A DNA stretch of 5,793 bases from an uncultured Intestinimonas sp. (GTDB lineage Bacteria > Bacillota_A > Clostridia > Oscillospirales > Oscillospiraceae), in contig CAUBHZ010000136.1 in NCBI GenBank assembly GCA_958435885.1, positions 1 through 5,793 of the forward strand, read 5' to 3'. Within the stretch, counting starts at the first letter, position 1, and each line of letters starts with the position of its first letter. Below, one piece after another: positions 1 through 4,674 of this stretch. Under the pieces are notes generated by a model, which did no database searches, was not told where the DNA came from, and saw nothing but the letters and a program-made list of their open reading frames with translations. A program made the translations under genes and the position numbers.

Positions 1-1548
1 ATCATCATGGGCGCCAACATCGGCACCACGGTCACCGCCCAGCTCCTCCGGCTGGGAGACCTCTCTTCGGACAACCTCTTCCTGGCCATGCTCAACCCCT
101 CCGTGCTGGGACCTCTGCTGGCGGCTGTGGGCGTGGTGTTCTACATGTTCATCCGGGGCGGGAAGAAGCGCATCATCGGCCAGATCGTCCTGGGCCTGGG
201 CCTGCTCTTCATCGGCATGAAGACCATGGAGGGAGCCGTCTCCGGCCTCCAGGAGCTGCCGGAGTTCCAGTCCCTCTTCTCGGCCTTCTCCAACCCCCTG
301 CTGGGCATCCTGGTGGGCGCTGCCGTCACCGCCCTCCTCCAGAGCTCCTCGGCCTCCATGGGCATCCTCCAGGCGGTGAGCTCCACGGGGCTGGTCTACT
401 TCAACACCGCCATCCCCCTTATCATGGGACAGAACATCGGCACCTGCGTTACCGCCATCCTCTCCTCCATCGGCGCCAGCCGGAACGCCAAGCGGACGGC
501 CATGATCCACCTGCTCTTCAACGTCATCGGCACCGCCTTCTTCCTGGCCGTCCTCTACCTGGGCAACGCCCTGTTCCGCTTCCCCTTCTGGCATTCGGTG
601 ATGAACATGGGTTCCATCGCCAACCTGCACCTGGGCTTCAACATCGGCTGTACCCTGCTGTTGCTGCCCTTCCACAAGGTGCTGGTGAAGATCGTGGAGC
701 GGCTGGTCCCCGGCGACACCAACGCCCCTGAATTCAACCTTCTGGACGAGCGTTTCCTCTCCTCCCCCTCCGTGGCCCTGGAGCAGGCCCGGTCTGCGGT
801 GATCTCCATGGGTGAGAAGGCCCGGGAGGACCTGCGCCTGGCGGTGGAGCTCCTGGCCGACTACGACGAGAAGAAGCTGGAGCGGCTCAACGAGAACGAG
901 GCCACCATCGACAAGCTGGAGAACACCCTGGACAGCTACCTGGTCAAGCTCACCGACCGCGCCCTCACCGATCCGGAGAGCGCCCTGGTCTCCGAGCTCC
1001 TCCACACCCTCACCAATTTCGAGCGCATCGGCGACTACGCCGTCAACGTCTCCGAGATCGCCACCACCATGCACCAGCGGGAGATCGCCTTCTCCGACGT
1101 GGCCCGAAAAGAGGTGGACGCCCTCACCAGCGCAGTGGAGGCCACCCTGGACATCACCCTGGAGTGCTACGAGAAGCGGGACCACGCGCTGGCCCTCCAT
1201 GTGGAGCCCCTGGAGGAGGTGGTGGACCTGATGGAGGAGGTGCTGAAGAACCGCCACGTGGAGCGGCTCAAGACCGGCGCCTGCACCATCGAGCTGGGCA
1301 CCCAGTTCCTGGAGCTCACCATCAACCTGGAGCGCATCTCCGATCACTGCTCCAACGTGGCCATGCTCATCGTCCGCCAGACCACCCCGGCCAGCCAGCA
1401 CCTGCCGGATACCCACACCTATCTCAAATACCTCCACGCCGGAGGAGACCACGATTTCGATACCCTCTTTGCCAATTACCGGGCCCAGTACTTCGGGCCC
1501 ATTGAGAAGGACGAGGGCATCTTCCCCGCCGAGGTCCCGGCGTCCTGA
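1..1548 (+). CDS. Na+/phosphate cotransporter family protein with C-terminal PhoU-like domain (5' partial)
   Basis: The reading frame is open from the first base (Ile-Ile before the Met at 7), so that Met is internal and the true start lies upstream. The N-terminal membrane part belongs to the Na/Pi cotransporter family, built from two inverted repeats, each with a QSSSA-type motif followed by a G-x-NIGT motif. The window opens at GANIGTT of the first repeat. Counting from base 7, the second repeat has QSSSAS at residues 112-117 and GQNIGTCVT at 141-149. After the membrane segments, residues from about 255 onward form a helical, charged PhoU-like domain with the paired signatures ERIGDYAVN (339-347) and ERISDHCSN (442-450). 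The family couples sodium entry to phosphate uptake at the cytoplasmic membrane; the PhoU-like tail is thought to be cytosolic and regulatory. Substrate is inferred from family only. A strong terminator follows the TGA stop. Confidence 0.93.
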   Translation: MIMGANIGTTVTAQLLRLGDLSSDNLFLAMLNPSVLGPLLAAVGVVFYMFIRGGKKRIIGQIVLGLGLLFIGMKTMEGAVSGLQELPEFQSLFSAFSNPLLGILVGAAVTALLQSSSASMGILQAVSSTGLVYFNTAIPLIMGQNIGTCVTAILSSIGASRNAKRTAMIHLLFNVIGTAFFLAVLYLGNALFRFPFWHSVMNMGSIANLHLGFNIGCTLLLLPFHKVLVKIVERLVPGDTNAPEFNLLDERFLSSPSVALEQARSAVISMGEKAREDLRLAVELLADYDEKKLERLNENEATIDKLENTLDSYLVKLTDRALTDPESALVSELLHTLTNFERIGDYAVNVSEIATTMHQREIAFSDVARKEVDALTSAVEATLDITLECYEKRDHALALHVEPLEEVVDLMEEVLKNRHVERLKTGACTIELGTQFLELTINLERISDHCSNVAMLIVRQTTPASQHLPDTHTYLKYLHAGGDHDFDTLFANYRAQYFGPIEKDEGIFPAEVPAS

Positions 1549-1554
1549 AAGCAA

Positions 1555-1586
1555 AGCGCCCTCCAATGGAGGGCGCTCCTTTTTTT
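1555..1586 (+). terminator. Rho-independent terminator of the Na/Pi cotransporter gene
   Basis: A perfect 10-bp inverted repeat, AGCGCCCTCC (1555-1564) and GGAGGGCGCT (1568-1577), encloses an AAT loop. After two C residues comes a run of seven T (1580-1586). It starts six bases after the TGA stop of the upstream gene. Stem strength, short loop and T tract are those of a classical intrinsic terminator. Confidence 0.93.
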
Positions 1587-1587
1587 G

Positions 1588-1622
1588 CAAAAGAAAAGCG
1601 GTGCTCCTTGTGGAGCACCGCT
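1588..1622 (-). terminator. Rho-independent terminator of the minus-strand membrane protein gene
   Basis: Read on the minus strand, the 11-bp inverted repeat AGCGGTGCTCC / GGAGCACCGCT (plus-strand arms 1597-1607 and 1612-1622, 4-base loop) is followed by TTTCTTTT. It lies 17 bases past the TGA stop of the minus-strand gene. It is a different stem from its neighbour, so each convergent gene has its own terminator. On the plus strand this hairpin lacks a T tract, so it should act mainly in the minus direction. Confidence 0.9.
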
Positions 1623-1639
1623 GAGATCGTGGGGAGAGA

Positions 1640-2440
1640 TCACATCAGCTTCACGGTGTAGTAGACGGCCATGATGAAGATCCACGCCACCAGGGCAAAG
1701 ATGAGGTAGTAGGCAGCGCCGGTCCCCAGGACCAGGGCGGCGGCCACAGCCACGGCCACGATGGCGCAGGTGAGGTAGATCATGCCGTAGGAGGTGCTGC
1801 GCTGGAAGAGCTGACGCTTCTTGCCGCCCAGGGAGAGGGCGCCGCCGTTGGCGGAGGCGGAGCGGCACAGGACCACCGTCGCCACCAGGATCACGGCCAG
1901 CACCACCACATAGGCGTAGACCAGGGTCTGGTGGGCGCCGCCGGCCCGGCGGAAGAGCCACAGGCCCAGCAGGCCCAGGGCGGAGAGGACGGTGACGGTG
2001 AAGAACTCATGCTGGTAGAGGTAGTACACCAGGGCCAGCACGGCGGCCGCAGGCACCACGCCGCAGAGGAACTGGACACCGGTGTCATAGAAGCGGTAGG
2101 TGACCGCGGAGATCACCAGGGCGGCCAGGAAGATGCCGGTCAGGACGCCGGGGAGGGTGGTGCGCTTGCCGCCCTTGGCCCAGAAGATGGCCCAGAGCAG
2201 GCAGACCACGGTGGCGGCGGCGGTGACGCCGATGATGGCGGGCCAGGCCTTCAGCAGGGCGCCGGCGAACTCGATTTCACCGGGGGCGGTGGTCACATTG
2301 ATATAGTAACGGTTGAGCAGAAGCAGAACGAGCTCCGCCACCACGGCGGCTCCGAACCAGATCAGTACCCGGTTCAGGATCACGTCCTCCTTGTGGCTGC
2401 GTGCCGCGCGCTTCTCCGCCGCGCGTTTTTCTTTGTCCAT
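1640..2440 (-). CDS. Uncharacterised multi-pass membrane protein (266 aa)
   Basis: I do not recognise the family. The protein begins with a short, very basic stretch (MDKEKRAAEKRAARSHK) that should stay in the cytoplasm. About eight hydrophobic segments follow, at roughly residues 22-42, 66-88, 96-115, 121-141, 146-163, 172-192, 218-238 and 242-263. A polar loop at about 193-217 carries KKRQ and is likely cytoplasmic. No catalytic motif, cysteine cluster or nucleotide-binding motif is visible. The ATG at 2440 is chosen because AAGGAG lies eight bases upstream; a longer frame starting with TTG at 2467 has no ribosome binding site. It is a single-gene unit with its own promoter and terminator, divergent from the ApbE cassette. 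A transport, sensing or envelope-assembly role are all possible. That it is a gene is well supported; its function is unknown. Confidence 0.85.
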   Translation of the reverse strand: MDKEKRAAEKRAARSHKEDVILNRVLIWFGAAVVAELVLLLLNRYYINVTTAPGEIEFAGALLKAWPAIIGVTAAATVVCLLWAIFWAKGGKRTTLPGVLTGIFLAALVISAVTYRFYDTGVQFLCGVVPAAAVLALVYYLYQHEFFTVTVLSALGLLGLWLFRRAGGAHQTLVYAYVVVLAVILVATVVLCRSASANGGALSLGGKKRQLFQRSTSYGMIYLTCAIVAVAVAAALVLGTGAAYYLIFALVAWIFIMAVYYTVKLM

Positions 2441-2448
2441 GGATCCAT

Positions 2449-2454
2449 CTCCTT
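2449..2454 (-). promoter_or_regulatory. Ribosome binding site fixing the start of the membrane protein gene
   Basis: On the minus strand AAGGAG lies eight bases before the ATG at 2440. This decides against the upstream in-frame TTG at 2467, which has no Shine-Dalgarno sequence. Confidence 0.85.
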
Positions 2455-2470
2455 GTTCGATGCTCAAAAC

Positions 2471-2494
2471 GACTGGTCCGGAAGATGGCCAGTC
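2471..2494. repeat. Imperfect palindrome in the leader of the membrane protein gene
   Basis: GACTGG (2471-2476) and CCAGTC (2489-2494) form a 6-bp inverted repeat around a 12-base centre. It falls just downstream of the predicted minus-strand transcription start (about 2499), so it could be a leader hairpin or an operator. It has no T tract that would make it a terminator. Only the symmetry is seen; a function is speculative. Confidence 0.35.
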
Positions 2495-2505
2495 TAACGG
2501 ATGAT

Positions 2506-2534
2506 ATTCTATCAGAAATCCCGCTGTTTTGCAA
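2506..2534 (-). promoter_or_regulatory. Sigma-A-like promoter for the minus-strand membrane protein gene
   Basis: On the minus strand a -35 box TTGCAA (2529-2534) and a -10 box TAGAAT (2506-2511) are separated by exactly 17 bp (2512-2528). Each box differs from consensus at two positions or fewer. Predicted transcription starts near 2499, giving a leader of about 59 bases before the ATG at 2440. The surroundings are AT-richer than the flanking genes. Confidence 0.75.
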
Positions 2535-2562
2535 CAAGAAAAAACGGTGATCCCGGCTTATG

Positions 2563-2591
2563 TTGCCAGGAAGGGCGGGATATGATACAAT
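2563..2591 (+). promoter_or_regulatory. Sigma-A-like promoter for the ApbE cassette
   Basis: A -35 box TTGCCA (2563-2568) and a -10 box TACAAT (2586-2591) have a 17-bp spacer (2569-2585). Transcription should start near 2598, leaving a leader of only about 28 bases. That is too short for a riboswitch such as the FMN element. The overlapping TATGAT at 2581-2586 is another -10-like hexamer, but it sits only 12 bp from the -35 box. Confidence 0.75.
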
Positions 2592-2615
2592 CGACCTATC
2601 TTTTCTTGATTCAGT

Positions 2616-2619
2616 GAGG
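2616..2619 (+). promoter_or_regulatory. Ribosome binding site of apbE
   Basis: GAGG lies six bases before the ATG at 2626. An in-frame ATG at 2560 lies upstream of the -35 box and cannot be in the transcript, so 2626 is the start. The resulting N-terminus is a proper lipoprotein signal peptide. Confidence 0.75.
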
Positions 2620-2625
2620 CGGACT

Positions 2626-3678
2626 ATGAAACGAATCCTTCCCCTCCTGTGTGCGGCGGCGCTCCTCACGGGCTGCGCCTCCACCCAGGAGCCCGTGATC
2701 CAATCCTTTTTTGCCATGGACACCACCATGTCCATCACCGCTTACGACCGGGACCCCACCGAGGCCCTGGTGGCCGCCCAGCAGGAGGTCAACCGGCTGG
2801 ACGCCCTGTGGTCCCGGACCCGGCCGGACAGCGATGTGGCCCGGCTCAACGCCGCCGCCGGCGCGGGCGGGGTGGAGGTGGACCCGGACACCGCCGCCCT
2901 GCTGGAGCAGGCCGACGCCGCCGCCGTGGAGAGCGGCATGGCCTTTGATCCGGTGCTGGCGCCGGTGATGGACGCCTGGGGCTTCGGCGCCACCGAGAGC
3001 GAGACCACGGCGGTCCACCGGGTGCCGGAGCAGTCGGAGCTGGACGCCCTCCTGCCCCTGACCCGGGATCTGCCCGTGGTGGAGGGGGATACCGTATCCC
3101 TGCCTGTGGCAGGCCAGGCGGTGGATCTGGGGGCCATCGCCAAGGGAGCCGCCGCCAAATATGTGGTGGAGGCCCTCGCCGGGCACGGGGTGGAGTCCGC
3201 CATCATCGCCCTGGGGGGCAACATCACCGCCCTGGGCACCAAGCCCGACGGCAGTTCCTTCCGGGTGTATGTCCGGGACCCCCAGGGAGAGGGGGAGGAC
3301 TACCTGTGTCTCATGTCCCTGCCGGCGGGGTGGACCTGCTCCACCTCCGGAGGCTATGAGCGGTATTTTGAGGCCGACGGGCAGATCTACCACCACATCA
3401 TCGACCCCGCCACCGGCTATCCGGCCCGGTCAGGGCTCCTTTCGGTGACGGTGGTGGCCCAGGACCCGGCTCTGGCCGACGCCTGGTCCACCGCCCTCTA
3501 CGTCCTGGGGGCGGACGAGGCACTGTCCCGCTGGAAGAGCGGCGAGGGCACCGTGGCCGGGATGGAGCTCATCCTGGTGACGGAGGAGGGCCACGTCTAT
3601 GTCACCGAGGGCCTGGAGGAGGGCCTGGAGACCCTGGGAGAGGGGGCGGGCTACACCTATGAGATCGTCCGCCGCTGA
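2626..3678 (+). CDS. apbE: FAD:protein FMN transferase, ApbE family lipoprotein (350 aa)
   Basis: This enzyme uses FAD to attach FMN through a phosphoester bond to Ser/Thr of exported or membrane proteins, releasing AMP; it needs Mg2+. The N-terminus is a lipoprotein signal with the lipobox LLTGC, so Cys17 should be lipidated and the enzyme held on the outer face of the membrane. Family signatures occur in order: MDTTMSITAY (31-40), SDVARLN, FDPVLAPVMDAWGF (107-120), VDLGAIAKG (166-174), ALGGNITALG, STSGGYERYF (239-248), HHIIDPATGYP (256-266) and DAWSTALYVLG (285-295). In the last, Asp285 and Thr289 match the metal-binding positions. Length is normal and no key residue is missing, so it should be active. 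The 3' end overlaps the next gene by 20 bases, which suggests translational coupling. In Listeria the equivalent lipoprotein is FmnB of the extracellular electron transfer locus. Confidence 0.96.
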   Translation: MKRILPLLCAAALLTGCASTQEPVIQSFFAMDTTMSITAYDRDPTEALVAAQQEVNRLDALWSRTRPDSDVARLNAAAGAGGVEVDPDTAALLEQADAAAVESGMAFDPVLAPVMDAWGFGATESETTAVHRVPEQSELDALLPLTRDLPVVEGDTVSLPVAGQAVDLGAIAKGAAAKYVVEALAGHGVESAIIALGGNITALGTKPDGSSFRVYVRDPQGEGEDYLCLMSLPAGWTCSTSGGYERYFEADGQIYHHIIDPATGYPARSGLLSVTVVAQDPALADAWSTALYVLGADEALSRWKSGEGTVAGMELILVTEEGHVYVTEGLEEGLETLGEGAGYTYEIVRR

Positions 3679-4057
3679 CCGCGTCCGGCCCACGGTACTG
3701 GACGGTCTGGTGGTGCTGGCGGTGCTGGTGGCCGCCGGAGCCATTTTATTTGCCTTTCGGCCAAAGGCCGGCAACTTTCTCACCGCCCGGATCGTCTTAA
3801 ACAATGAGCTGGTGGCGGAGCTGCCCCTCAGCGACCTGGACGAGCCGGTCACCATCGAGGTGCCGGGTGCCAGATACCCCATCACCGTGGAGGCGGAGCG
3901 GGGGCGGATCCGGGTCGCCCACAGCGACTGCCCCAGCCAGGACTGTGTCCACACCGGATGGGTCTCCCGTTCCGGCGGGCAGATCGTGTGCCTGCCCAAT
4001 CGCCTGGTCATCACCGTCACCGGCGGCACGGCGGAAGCCGACGCCGTGACGGGTTGA
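3659..4057 (+). CDS. Membrane-anchored NusG domain II protein (EetA-like, 132 aa)
   Basis: The protein has a short basic N-terminus, one transmembrane segment (about residues 13-33) and a small beta-rich domain. That domain matches the NusG domain II family of Gram-positive bacteria. Its signature spans residues 90-118: DCPSQDCVHTGW, then IVCLPNRLVI, with cysteines at 91, 96 and 111. Positive charges before the membrane segment place the domain outside the cytoplasm, so it is not a transcription factor despite the name. In Listeria and lactobacilli a protein of this type, EetA, is encoded in the flavin-based extracellular electron transfer locus beside an EetB-type membrane protein, which is the order seen here. 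The ATG at 3659 lies inside the end of apbE behind a purine-rich GAGAGGGGG stretch; no better start follows before the membrane segment. The family call is firm; the exact role is inferred. Confidence 0.88.
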   Translation: MRSSAADRVRPTVLDGLVVLAVLVAAGAILFAFRPKAGNFLTARIVLNNELVAELPLSDLDEPVTIEVPGARYPITVEAERGRIRVAHSDCPSQDCVHTGWVSRSGGQIVCLPNRLVITVTGGTAEADAVTG

Positions 4058-4073
4058 GAGGGGGCGGTATGGA

Positions 4074-4589
4074 ATGACGCACTCTGTCCGCCGCCTGACC
4101 CGCTGCGCGGTGCTCACCGCCCTGGCCCTCGCCATCTCCGTGTGCGAGGGTCTGGTGCCCCTGAGCATCCTCATCCCCCTCCCCGGCCTGCGCCTGGGCC
4201 TTGCAAATCTGGTCACGGTATATGCCCTGTGCCGGCTCTCCGCCCGGGAGGCCTTCGGCATCCTGATGGCGCGGTGTCTGCTGGGGGCCATCGTGGGCGG
4301 CAATCTCTCCGCCCTGGCTTTCTCCCTCACCGGCGGCGTGCTGGCCTTCGGGGTCATGTGGCTTCTGCTCCACGTCAGAGGGCTCTCCCTCTTCGGCGTG
4401 TGCATCGCCGGCGCTGCCGCCCACAACACCGGCCAGATCCTGGCCGCCATGGGTGTGCTGGCCTCGCCGGCCATCGCGGTGTACCTGGCGCCGCTCCTGC
4501 TGGCCAGTATCCTGACCGGCGCCGTCACCGGCGCGGCCTCCATTCTGCTGGTGCGCCGGGTACCCTGGGGAGAGGGAGAGAGAACGTAA
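4074..4589 (+). CDS. Gx transporter family membrane protein (EetB-like; 'heptaprenyl diphosphate synthase component I' family, 171 aa)
   Basis: This small integral membrane protein has about five hydrophobic segments. Family hallmarks are PGLRLGLANLVTVYAL (37-52), a GGNLSAL...SLTGGVL stretch (75-90) and AAAHNTGQI (114-122). It resembles the substrate-binding (S) subunits of ECF transporters in size and hydrophobic pattern. Databases often name the family heptaprenyl diphosphate synthase component I, but it shares nothing with a soluble prenyl synthase and I see no DDxxD motif. In Listeria the related EetB works with EetA in extracellular electron transfer. The ATG at 4074 has AGGGGG nine bases upstream; the ATG at 4069 opens a two-codon frame. 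It lies 16 bases after the NusG-II gene, so co-transcription with apbE is expected. Transport of a quinone- or flavin-related compound is possible but unproven. Confidence 0.88.
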   Translation: MTHSVRRLTRCAVLTALALAISVCEGLVPLSILIPLPGLRLGLANLVTVYALCRLSAREAFGILMARCLLGAIVGGNLSALAFSLTGGVLAFGVMWLLLHVRGLSLFGVCIAGAAAHNTGQILAAMGVLASPAIAVYLAPLLLASILTGAVTGAASILLVRRVPWGEGERT

Positions 4590-4601
4590 CGGATTCGTTA
4601 C
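4586..4601 (+). terminator. Weak hairpin over the stop codon of the Gx transporter gene (possible attenuating terminator)
   Basis: GTAACG (4586-4591) and CGTTAC (4596-4601) pair perfectly around a GATT loop and include the TAA stop. Downstream sequence is T-rich but has no clean T run next to the stem (CTCTTTG, then TTTTT at 4615-4619). Stability is low, so read-through into the next gene is likely. It could equally be a protein-binding palindrome. Confidence 0.3.
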
Positions 4602-4611
4602 CTCTTTGTAG

Positions 4612-4639
4612 TGCTTTTTCCGGTGTTTTGTCGTATGAT
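4612..4639 (+). promoter_or_regulatory. Possible promoter for the deacetylase-like lipoprotein gene
   Basis: A good -10 hexamer TATGAT (4634-4639) sits 36 bases before the ATG at 4675. The matching -35 is poor: TGCTTT (4612-4617) at 16 bp, while the better TTGTAG (4606-4611) is too far at 22 bp. The 85-base gap and its AT-richness favour a separate promoter. Confidence 0.4.
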
Positions 4640-4660
4640 GCAGATACCAATGAACACGAT

Positions 4661-4667
4661 GGAGGAG
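4661..4667 (+). promoter_or_regulatory. Strong ribosome binding site of the deacetylase-like gene
   Basis: GGAGGAG lies seven bases before the ATG at 4675. It is the closest match to the Shine-Dalgarno consensus on the plus strand in this window, and it fixes the start. Confidence 0.85.
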
Positions 4668-4674
4668 ACAAGAC

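Noticed and set aside
812..1505. Overlapping alternative-frame ORFs inside the Na/Pi cotransporter gene (812-1231 and 1164-1505).
   Set aside because: They encode Arg/Pro/Ser/Thr-rich low-complexity peptides typical of shifted frames in GC-rich DNA; the main frame is a well-conserved PhoU-like domain.
1931..2497. A 188-codon plus-strand frame opposite the membrane protein gene.
   Set aside because: Low-complexity Gly/Gln/Glu/Asp-rich product with no ribosome binding site in view; the minus-strand frame shows regular transmembrane segments and has a promoter, ribosome binding site and terminator.
2592..2625. Possible FMN riboswitch in front of the apbE cassette.
   Set aside because: The predicted leader is about 28 bases, far too short for the FMN aptamer, and none of its conserved helices are visible.
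2560..2625. Upstream in-frame ATG at 2560 as the start of apbE.
   Set aside because: It lies before the -35 and -10 boxes at 2563-2591, has no ribosome binding site, and would bury the lipoprotein signal peptide behind 22 polar residues.
2611..3396. A 261-codon minus-strand open frame opposite apbE.
   Set aside because: The product is Gly/His/Gln-rich without domain features, and apbE on the other strand carries all family motifs.
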